From an uncultured Emergencia sp. (GTDB lineage Bacteria; Bacillota; Clostridia; Peptostreptococcales; Anaerovoracaceae), in contig CABSEO010000121.1 of assembly GCA_902476665.1 (NCBI GenBank), positions 1-6,245 of the forward strand: 6,245 bases of DNA, read 5' to 3'. The position numbers and the translations under genes were made by a program. Below are positions 1-5,070 of the stretch, one piece after another. Each line of letters opens with the position of its first letter. Position 1 is the first letter of the stretch. The notes beneath the pieces are model-generated. The model did no database searches. It was not told the DNA's origin and saw nothing but the letters and a program-made list of their open reading frames with translations.

Positions 1-161
1 AATCAAAGAATTATTCTAAGCAAGCTATTGGATGCCTTGAAATCAACATTTATAAATTCATAGTAGATAATTTTATAGATTTATTACATAATACATCATA
101 TGAAGATATTGCTAAAGAAAATTATTTTAATAATGATTTGGAGTATGCGAGCAGTGTTTAA
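1..161 (+). CDS. C-terminal tail of an unrecognised protein, cut by the window start
   Basis: One frame is open from position 3 to a TAA at 159-161 and gives 52 residues, ending in NNDLEYASSV. The tail is rich in Asn, Ile, Lys and Tyr and includes a hydrophobic stretch (INIYKFIVDNFIDLL) that could be an amphipathic helix. No motif identifies a family. AT-rich DNA and this composition resemble small immunity-type genes in toxin loci, but that is only a context-based guess. The stop codon runs directly into an AGGAGG at 161-166, and a decayed gene follows closely, so the two may once have been co-transcribed. It could be a real gene end or another remnant, because the start lies outside the window. 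Confidence 0.45.
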   Translation, partial: SKNYSKQAIGCLEINIYKFIVDNFIDLLHNTSYEDIAKENYFNNDLEYASSV

Positions 162-185
162 GGAGGATGATAGGAAGATTGGACT

Positions 186-521
186 ATGGAACGAGTGGCC
201 AAATTAAAAAAAGCAGAGACATATTATTTAGAAACAATTGAGGGCGACTAACCAAGAGTAAGACCTTTTAGAACAGCTCATATTTTGTAGGCAAGTTGTA
301 TATTCGGACGGGTAAGGTAATGGATGTTTCAAAGCAGATTCATATCAATTAAAAATAGAAATTTGTGCAACAAAAAATGGGGAGTGGAGTCGTTAAGACC
401 AGACAGGTGGTTTGGCCGCATTATAGTATTCGTACATACAGATAAAATACAAAATACATCCTATATGATAGATGATGTAATGAATGAGTCATTATTAAAT
501 GTTGTTGACTCCCTAAATTAG
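186..521 (+). pseudogene. Decayed pyridoxamine-5'-phosphate-oxidase-like (FMN-binding split barrel) gene
   Basis: An ATG at 186 opens MERVAKLKKAETYYLETIEGD and stops at TAA 249-251. The same frame continues after the stop as PRVRPFRTAHI, matching the TYYLATxxGDxPRVRPFGTAHIF start that I recall for PNPOx-like proteins; the TAA sits where Gln (CAA) is usual. The similarity then changes frame: one frame reads GKLYIRTGKVMDVSKQIHIN (from about 289), and the next reads KIEICATKNGEWSR (from about 351), both in the expected family order. At least one nonsense change and two frameshifts are therefore needed. Beyond about 400 the match is too weak to place firmly, although YMIDD..NESLLNVV near 462-510 resembles the family's MLDAxPSLKNMY segment. 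Intact members bind flavin and often act on small molecules in the cytoplasm; this copy cannot make a full protein. It ends beside the left end of the transposon. A possible GGAAG ribosome site lies at 173-177. Confidence 0.75.
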
Positions 522-526
522 CATAA

Positions 527-575
527 TACTGATCTGCTTGCCTGTCTCTGGAATGATCTGTATACTGTCATTAGT
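527..575 (+). repeat. Left-end array of putative transposase binding sites
   Basis: Two CTGTC cores lie at 542-546 and 565-569, 23 bases apart. The inner one sits in ACTGTCATTAG (564-574), which is nearly the reverse complement of CTGATGACAGT at the right end. The terminal TACTGA at 527-532 matches the right terminus in inverted orientation. I looked for a third core about 23 bases further in (near 588) and did not find one. Two sites at the left against three at the right would be the asymmetry familiar from Tn7- and Mu-type ends. Confidence 0.6.
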
Positions 576-632
576 TTACAGAAAGAAAAAGGTCCCCGAG
601 CACCCTCCGTGACAAGTCGTGTACTCTGAGAC

Positions 633-649
633 CATGGTTAAAAACCATG
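633..649 (+). promoter_or_regulatory. Perfect 7-bp inverted repeat upstream of the first transposon gene
   Basis: CATGGTT (633-639), an AAA loop and AACCATG (643-649) form a perfect stem. It lies between the left-end repeats and the first gene, directly before a TATTAT (652-657) that could serve as a -10 box, although no good -35 box stands at the right distance. Its place would suit an operator for autoregulation of the transposition genes, or a hairpin in the mRNA leader. No poly-T follows, so it is not a clear terminator. Apart from this and the end repeats, I see nothing in 576-680. Confidence 0.35.
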
Positions 650-692
650 ATTATTATATCAGACTACACACTGGTCCTCAAGGAGGATTTTG

Positions 693-1193
693 GTGTTTTT
701 TGTTGAGAGCAGTGAGAACTCCCATATTTGTCCCGTATGTCAGGGAACGCTCCACTACAGAGATTCCAGACCACGTATCCGCAAAAAGGAAGGCGGCACT
801 AAGGAGCAGCTGATGATTCGCAGGTTCCGCTGTCAGAACTGCCATGCTTATCACAATGAACTTCCTGACTGCCTTGTTCCCTATAAACACTATGAGGCAG
901 AGGTGATCGCCGGTGTCCTGGACGAAGTAATTCTTCCAGATGACCTGGATTCTGAGGATTATCCATCTTTCAGTACCATGCTCCGCTGGCTTCAATGGTT
1001 CCGTGAAAACCTGCAGCGTATGGAAGGATACCTGCGGACAGCCGGATATCAGATACTGAATCTGGGAGAGGACTTCCTGTTTTCCTCTGACTCGCTGCTC
1101 GACAAGATCAGAAACAGATATCAGAACTGGCTGGAACAGCTTCTCCGGCTGATCTATAACAGCGGCGGATTTCTGGTGCCGGTCCGCTGGTAG
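693..1193 (+). CDS. DUF6431-like zinc-ribbon protein of the transposon
   Basis: This 166-residue protein is the first gene of the transposition operon. I chose the GTG at 693 because AGGAGG at 681-686 lies six bases before it; the in-frame TTG at 690 would be too close. The sequence shows a two-knuckle zinc ribbon, C13-P-V-C16 and C47-Q-N-C50-H51, followed by HNELPDCLVPYKHY (residues 54-67). This resembles the CPxC...C..CxxxHRELPxxLxPYKxY signature I recall for DUF6431 proteins encoded beside transposases. A helical segment with many Trp and Leu follows (about 95-120), and the C-terminus has LLRLIYNSGGF (150-160), also family-like. The biochemical role of DUF6431 is not established to my knowledge. 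A zinc ribbon suggests DNA or protein binding, perhaps at transposon ends or in target choice. The transposase gene starts 74 bases downstream. It appears full length and intact. Confidence 0.75.
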   Translation: MFFVESSENSHICPVCQGTLHYRDSRPRIRKKEGGTKEQLMIRRFRCQNCHAYHNELPDCLVPYKHYEAEVIAGVLDEVILPDDLDSEDYPSFSTMLRWLQWFRENLQRMEGYLRTAGYQILNLGEDFLFSSDSLLDKIRNRYQNWLEQLLRLIYNSGGFLVPVRW

Positions 1194-1267
1194 ACCTGTG
1201 CACCTGCTTTGGTTCGTCTGTCATGCTGGCCGATAGTATAGTGGCCTTAGAAGGAGGTAGCTATACC

Positions 1268-2680
1268 ATGAGTACAGATGACACATTTATAAAACAGCAG
1301 TGGCAGGATCAGGAAGCCCTTCACCGTTTCCAGCTGATCTCACCACTTCTCCAGACCGGTCTGGATGATGCCAGACGCCTGCAGCTGCGCAGAACGATCG
1401 CTGATGAGAACAACATTTCTGTCCGCACGCTCTACCGGTATGAAAAAGCCTTTGCAGAAAAACAGTTCGCAGGTCTCAGACCGGCTGACCGTGAAAAGCA
1501 TCGTTCCCAGAGTCTTCCGGAAAACTTTGAGTTTCTCCTGGAACAGGCTGTCCAGCTCCGCAGGGAAGTTCCGGAACGGTCAGTTGCCCAGATCATTTAC
1601 ATTCTGGAAGCAGAAGGTCTTGTGGCTCCCGGCATTCTGAAGCGCTCAACCCTTGAACGCCACATATACCGGGCTGGATACGGTCGGAACCAGATGCAGA
1701 TGTATAAAGAGGCCAGGAACAGTTCGTCCAGACGTTTCTGCAAGCCTCACCGTATGATGCTGATCCAGGGTGATATCAAGTATGGACCGAAACTTCCCAT
1801 TGGGAAAAATGGTGCAAAGGTACAGACCTATCTGTCCTCCGCCATTGATGACCATTCCAGATATCTGCTGTCCTCACGATTTTACGATAATCAGGAAGAA
1901 TCCATCATTGAGGATACCTTCCATCAGACCATCTCCAGATATGGAGTCTTTGATGCCTGCTACTTTGACAACGGAAGCCAGTACATTGCAAAGCAAATCC
2001 GGTTCTCACTTGCAAGACTTGGGATCCGTGTCATGCATGCAAAACCACGTTCCGGGAAAAGCAAGGGCAAGATTGAAAAGTTCCATCAGGTGGTGGATGA
2101 CTTTATCCGTGAATCGAAGCTTAAAAATATCAGGACACTGGAAGAACTGAACCGTCTCTGGGCTGTCTATCTGGAGGAATACTATCATAAGCAGAAGCAT
2201 GCCGGTATCGCAGAATACTACGAAAGCCTTGGAGCCGCTGTTCCGGAAGAAGGGATCTCCCCACTTCAGGAGTGGAACCGGGACAGCCGTCCGCTGACCT
2301 TTCTGGATGCAGCGGTGGTATCGGAAGCTTTTCTCCATCATGAGCAGAGGAAAGTCGACCGGGGAGCCTGCATCAGCTTCCGTGGAAAACGGTATGAAAC
2401 GAAACCTTCCCTGATAGGACACACGGTAGAGATCTCTTATGATCCGGCAGCCCCGGAGCAGATCACTGTCTCCTATCAGGGAATGGAACTTTTTACCGCA
2501 ATGCCGGTTGTGATCGGTCCGTATTGTGATAAGAGTCCGGCCCTGCCTGCTTCCATGCAGGAACAGACCCCTACGACTTCCCGCTTTCTGGATGCACTGG
2601 AAAAACGTCATGAACAGAACCGGCGGCAGATGGCAGATGCCATTTCCTTTGCCGCGTACCGGAAGGAGGCGGATGACTGA
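1268..2680 (+). CDS. DDE transposase of the TniA/TnsB/Mu type
   Basis: This 470-residue protein would bind the transposon ends and catalyse DNA strand breakage and joining. I chose the ATG at 1268 over an in-frame ATG at 1223 because AAGGAGG (1251-1257) precedes it at a usual distance. Residues about 35-75 look like a helix-turn-helix (TIADENNISVRTLYRYEKAF), and about 100-137 like a second DNA-binding helical domain. The catalytic core follows the DD(35)E pattern: D169 in IQGDIKYGP, D234 in CYFDNGSQY and E270 in KGKIEKFHQVV. About 345-405 resembles the C-terminal beta-barrel of Mu-type transposases (SISFRGKRYETKP-like region). The polar C-terminal tail (about 430-470) could contact the ATPase partner, as TnsB and MuB-binding tails do; that is inference. 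All three catalytic residues are present, so the enzyme looks active. Its stop codon overlaps the ATPase start by one base (TGATG), pointing to translational coupling. Confidence 0.88.
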   Translation: MSTDDTFIKQQWQDQEALHRFQLISPLLQTGLDDARRLQLRRTIADENNISVRTLYRYEKAFAEKQFAGLRPADREKHRSQSLPENFEFLLEQAVQLRREVPERSVAQIIYILEAEGLVAPGILKRSTLERHIYRAGYGRNQMQMYKEARNSSSRRFCKPHRMMLIQGDIKYGPKLPIGKNGAKVQTYLSSAIDDHSRYLLSSRFYDNQEESIIEDTFHQTISRYGVFDACYFDNGSQYIAKQIRFSLARLGIRVMHAKPRSGKSKGKIEKFHQVVDDFIRESKLKNIRTLEELNRLWAVYLEEYYHKQKHAGIAEYYESLGAAVPEEGISPLQEWNRDSRPLTFLDAAVVSEAFLHHEQRKVDRGACISFRGKRYETKPSLIGHTVEISYDPAAPEQITVSYQGMELFTAMPVVIGPYCDKSPALPASMQEQTPTTSRFLDALEKRHEQNRRQMADAISFAAYRKEADD

Positions 2681-3498
2681 TGTATGAAGCATTCTTTGGC
2701 ATGGAGCACACGCCATTTGTCCGTGATGTCCCACCGGAAAAGCTGTATGAATCCAATGCATTCCGTGAGACCCTCGGACGGCTGTCCTATGTGGCAGACC
2801 GTCAGATGTTTGCCGTTGTAACTGCGGACCCCGGATGCGGGAAATCAACCCTGATCCGCCGTTTTTACTCGGAACTTCCCAAAGAGGATTACATTGTCCT
2901 GTATCTGTCTGACTCAAAGCTGACACCACGGTGGTTTTATAAAGGGCTGCTGGACCAGCTGGGACTGGAATCCCGGTTTTACCGTGGTGATTCCAAACGC
3001 CAGCTGCAACAGGAGATCGAGATCATCCGGGGAGTGCAGCACAAAAAGGTCGTCTGCATCCTTGATGAAGCTCATCTGCTTGAAAAGGAAACACTGGAAG
3101 AATTCCGTTTTCTGCTCAACTACAGATTTGATTCCATGAGTCCTATGGCTGTTGTACTGGTCGGTCAGACCGAACTGTGGGAAAACAAGCTGAAACTGCA
3201 GCGGTATGCCGCAGTCCGCCAGCGCATTGATATGTACTGTACCCTGCCACACCTGGACAGATCTGAGACAGAACAGTATATCGCAAGCCATATGGATTAC
3301 TCCGGATGTACCCAGGAGGTCTTTACAGCCAAAGCGCTGGATGAGATCCATAAAGCATCGGCCGGGATCCCACGTATGGTCAACCGGATCTGTGAAAAAG
3401 CTCTTATGTATGCATTTCAAAACCAGAAGCGCCTGATCGATGATTATATGATCAAGTTCGTCATAGAGCATGAAATGCTTGGAACCATAACAACGTAA
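2680..3498 (+). CDS. AAA+ ATPase partner of the transposase (ExeA/TniB/TnsC-like)
   Basis: This 272-residue protein begins at an ATG overlapping the transposase stop by one base, with GGAAGGAGG at 2661-2669 upstream. The N-terminus (YEAFFGMEHTPFVRDVPPEKLY) is the FGLxxxPFxxxPD-type opening typical of ExeA/GspA-like ATPases. Walker A is A49-D-P-G-C-G-K55-S-T57, Walker B is VVCILD129-E130-AH, sensor 1 lies near VLVGQTEL (158-165), and a sensor-2-like GIPRMVN is at 229-235 with R232. R180 and R182 in VRQRI are candidate arginine fingers. In related systems (TnsC, TniB, MuB) such ATPases assemble on target DNA in the ATP state, activate the transposase and give target immunity. The same role is inferred here from the coupled gene order. 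All nucleotide-binding motifs are intact. It is the last gene of the transposon and is followed by two hairpins. Confidence 0.88.
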   Translation: MYEAFFGMEHTPFVRDVPPEKLYESNAFRETLGRLSYVADRQMFAVVTADPGCGKSTLIRRFYSELPKEDYIVLYLSDSKLTPRWFYKGLLDQLGLESRFYRGDSKRQLQQEIEIIRGVQHKKVVCILDEAHLLEKETLEEFRFLLNYRFDSMSPMAVVLVGQTELWENKLKLQRYAAVRQRIDMYCTLPHLDRSETEQYIASHMDYSGCTQEVFTAKALDEIHKASAGIPRMVNRICEKALMYAFQNQKRLIDDYMIKFVIEHEMLGTITT

Positions 3499-3505
3499 AG
3501 CTTAT

Positions 3506-3540
3506 TGCCGCCTGGATTCAGGCGGCAGCCCTGTGGGGCT
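3506..3540 (+). terminator. Tandem GC-rich hairpins after the ATPase gene
   Basis: TGCCGCCTG (3506-3514), loop GATT and CAGGCGGCA (3519-3527) form a perfect 9-bp stem. A second stem follows at once: AGCCC (3527-3531), loop TGTG and GGGCT (3536-3540). The location, eight bases past the ATPase stop, suits a transcript end. No U-tract follows either stem, so this may be a weak or factor-assisted terminator, a 3' stabilising structure, or a block against transcription running into the right-end repeats. Confidence 0.5.
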
Positions 3541-3543
3541 GGC

Positions 3544-3614
3544 TGATGACAGAAAACCAGTCAATCTGATGACAGTTCATGTAAGCAAATCTGTGACAGT
3601 TCATGAGGTCAGTA
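3544..3614 (+). repeat. Right-end array of putative transposase binding sites
   Basis: Three GACAG cores lie at 3548-3552, 3571-3575 and 3595-3599, spaced 23 and 24 bases. The two outer copies are long and close: TCTGATGACAGTTCATG and TCTGTGACAGTTCATG. The innermost copy shares CTGATGACAG only. They point opposite to the CTGTC cores of the left end, and the outermost core ends 15 bases before the putative terminus at 3614, the same distance as on the left. This is the layout expected of a transposase-bound transposon end. Confidence 0.65.
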
Positions 3615-3776
3615 ACAACATTACAATATGTGGTTGGTGTTTTAGCGAAAGAAGCAAATTATTATTAGAAGCACTTGGTTGCTTATAACGCGAAATGATA
3701 GATACTTTTCTTTTGGTGAGTGCTATTTTATGTTAAATTATATAAATATCTGATTTGTATACGAGGAGAGAGAATA
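3615..3776 (+). other. Right flank of the transposon: AT-rich DNA with a possible gene remnant
   Basis: No complete gene is visible. One frame is open across the transposon edge to a TAA at 3686-3688; outside the transposon it reads TICGWCFSERSKLLLEALGCL, without a start codon or ribosome site of its own. It might be the end of a gene cut by the insertion, but I cannot match it to a family, and it does not continue the decayed oxidase-like gene on the left flank. The last 60 bases form the very AT-rich leader of the ankyrin gene. That leader has a loose promoter candidate (TTGGTG at 3713-3718, AATTAT at 3736-3741). Confidence 0.3.
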
Positions 3777-4673
3777 ATGAATTCTGATATGACAAAGTAT
3801 TGTTATCAACATTTTGAAAATGCATACAATATTGGGTGGAATGTAAATTTTGATAGGACAGTGGAAAGTAAAGAGACATTTGATTCAATATTCATAGAAA
3901 AGCTGACTTTATATTGTGAGAATCCATTAAATAGCGATTTGAATGGTGTATGTCGTGAAACAGAGATTGATGGAAAAAAGTATGTAAAAGGGTTTGGAGA
4001 AATACGCATCATTGATTTAAAAAAGAAAATAAGATATGCGGCGCCAAATGTTATTATAGATGATATATTAAATGGAAAATATATACCGCCAATAGAATTT
4101 GTCGATGCAGTTTTAACAGGACCGACTTTTGATTCTGAAGAATATCAGGAATTTTATTTAAATTATTCGGAAAAAAACTTTTGGGGAGAAAACGAAGAAA
4201 ATTTAAAAAAAATAGTTAAGGTATTGGAATTGGCAGGAGATTTTGAAGGCTTTAAAGATTATATTTTGAATAACGATTTGATAAATATAGTTGTCCCTAA
4301 AGGTTCGTTACTTAATTATACAATCACAGAAGGGAAAGAAAAGGAAGCACTTTGGCTTATTGAAAATGGTATAGATATTAATGCTTTTGACGGTTTGGAA
4401 CTTATGACGGCAATAAAAAAGAACAACAATATAATTGCAAAAAAATTAATAGATGAAGGTATTGTTATTAACAGTAGAGAGATGAAAGATAATCCTTTAG
4501 TTAGTGCGATTCGTTTTTCAAATGCCTTTCTTGTAGAGGAACTTATGAAAAATTACAGGAATTTGATAGTAACTTATTCAAACGAATATGTAAGAAATTG
4601 TAGTGTTTTAGATATTGCTGAAAGAACGAAAAATGAAAAAATAATAAATATAGTTAAGAAGTATTTAGTATGA
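3777..4673 (+). CDS. Ankyrin-repeat protein, probable immunity protein of a polymorphic toxin system
   Basis: I place the start at ATG 3777, because AGGAGAG at 3764-3770 lies six bases upstream; an in-frame GTG at 3720 has no such site. The protein has 298 residues, with no signal peptide or membrane segment, so it should be cytoplasmic. The N-terminal part (about 1-125) contains CENP...GVCRETEIDGKKYVKGFGEIRI and, later, YAAPNVIIDDILN..YIPPIEFVDAVL. I recall this arrangement (C..R, then GEIR, then YxAPxLIxHYI..HxYxPPxEFIxAVL) from ankyrin-bearing hypothetical proteins next to Rhs/VgrG-type toxins. Residues about 176-298 read as three to four ankyrin repeats, for example EALWLIENGIDINAFDG and AKKLIDEGIVINS. 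Ankyrin repeats bind proteins, which suits toxin neutralisation. The AT-rich coding sequence contrasts with the transposon and the spike gene beside it. No cognate toxin is in the window, so the immunity role is inference; a general protein-binding role is the alternative. Confidence 0.75.
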   Translation: MNSDMTKYCYQHFENAYNIGWNVNFDRTVESKETFDSIFIEKLTLYCENPLNSDLNGVCRETEIDGKKYVKGFGEIRIIDLKKKIRYAAPNVIIDDILNGKYIPPIEFVDAVLTGPTFDSEEYQEFYLNYSEKNFWGENEENLKKIVKVLELAGDFEGFKDYILNNDLINIVVPKGSLLNYTITEGKEKEALWLIENGIDINAFDGLELMTAIKKNNNIIAKKLIDEGIVINSREMKDNPLVSAIRFSNAFLVEELMKNYRNLIVTYSNEYVRNCSVLDIAERTKNEKIINIVKKYLV

Positions 4674-4757
4674 TCTATTGATGTTAATATAAATTCAAAA
4701 AAATTGATAATAGTTGTTTTTCAGGTTTAAGTTCGTAAGAGAATAATAATTTTTTGA

Positions 4758-5025
4758 TATGTTTATAAGTTTGGAGAACCAGTGACAACTGATATTCCAA
4801 TGTTACGTGATGGAACAGTTTATGAAGTTTATATTATAAGAAAAAATGGTGATTGTAGTAAAAATGAAATTAAAGCGATTGAGAAATTATGTAATGTAAA
4901 TTATATCAAAGCGAGGGTAAATTGGTAGACAAAGTGTTTTTATTGCGGAAGGGGACGCATATAAGATGAAAGATTTGACCCAAGCAATATCAATTTATGA
5001 AGTAAGACCTTGGTACTCATACTAA
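4758..5025 (+). pseudogene. Frameshifted remnant of a small, possibly L7/L12-like, protein
   Basis: One frame, open from 4758 with a possible GTG start at 4782 (GGAGAA at 4773-4778 upstream), reads ...DIPMLRDGTVYEVYIIRKNG and then CSKNEIKAIEKLCNVNYIKAR before a TAG at 4926-4928. The frame one base along then carries on with RQSVFIAEGDAYKMKDLTQA and ISIYEVRPWYSY to a TAA at 5023-5025. Joined, they make one sensible protein of about 80-90 residues, so a single indel between about 4914 and 4927 split it. The joined order, a helix with KAIEKLCNVNYIKA followed by a strand and a second helix ending in YEV, is reminiscent of the ribosomal L7/L12 C-terminal fold. That resemblance is weak and untested. 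If the GTG is used, a 48-residue product remains possible. The position between an ankyrin immunity-like gene and a spike gene suggests an old immunity or accessory gene. The 80 bases before it (4674-4757) show nothing I can name. Confidence 0.55.
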
Positions 5026-5070
5026 TATATTTTACCTGCTTCGTTAGGTCAGGAAGAATAGGAGAGGCTT

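Larger units (their letters stand above)
527..3614 (+). mobile_element. Three-gene Tn7/Mu-type transposon (DUF6431 protein, DDE transposase, AAA+ ATPase)
   Basis: The block holds three co-oriented genes: a zinc-ribbon DUF6431-like protein, a DDE transposase and an ExeA/TniB-like ATPase, the last two overlapping by one base. Its base composition is clearly higher in GC than the AT-rich DNA on both sides. I place the ends at a shared terminal sequence: TACTGATCT at 527-535 on the left and, on the opposite strand, TACTGACCT from 3614 inward on the right. In each case a CTGTC core starts 15 bases in from the terminus, and further cores follow at 23-24 base spacing. The ends are inferred and could be off by a few bases, since I see no convincing target-site duplication. 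No resolvase, no recognisable TniQ/TnsD gene and no cargo gene is present. Elements moved by a DDE transposase plus AAA+ partner usually transpose with ATP-dependent target selection. Confidence 0.7.

Noticed and set aside
324..521. Open frame with an ATG giving 65 residues
   Set aside because: It starts inside the decayed oxidase-like gene, has no ribosome site, and its neighbouring frames carry the recognisable family motifs; it is a by-product of the frameshifts.
619..995. Open frames on both strands overlapping the DUF6431 gene
   Set aside because: The 693-1193 frame has the Shine-Dalgarno site and zinc-ribbon motifs; the overlapping frames have neither.
2006..2929. Long antisense open frame across the transposase-ATPase junction
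   Set aside because: It is antisense to two genes with intact catalytic motifs, its composition is typical of a shadow frame, and no ribosome site or family motif is seen.
1268..3498. Classification as an IS21-type IstA/IstB pair
   Set aside because: The ATPase has the ExeA/TniB-like N-terminus rather than the IstB/DnaC pattern, and the extra DUF6431 gene and multi-site ends fit a Tn7/Mu-type element better.
3544..3614. CRISPR-like repeat array at the evenly spaced GACAG motifs
   Set aside because: Only three short, imperfect copies with 23-24 base periods, and they match in inverted orientation at the other end of the element; they are transposon end sites.
4900..4935. Programmed ribosomal frameshift joining the two halves of the small gene
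   Set aside because: No slippery heptamer, internal Shine-Dalgarno stimulator or downstream stem is apparent; a decay indel is simpler, especially beside other remnants.
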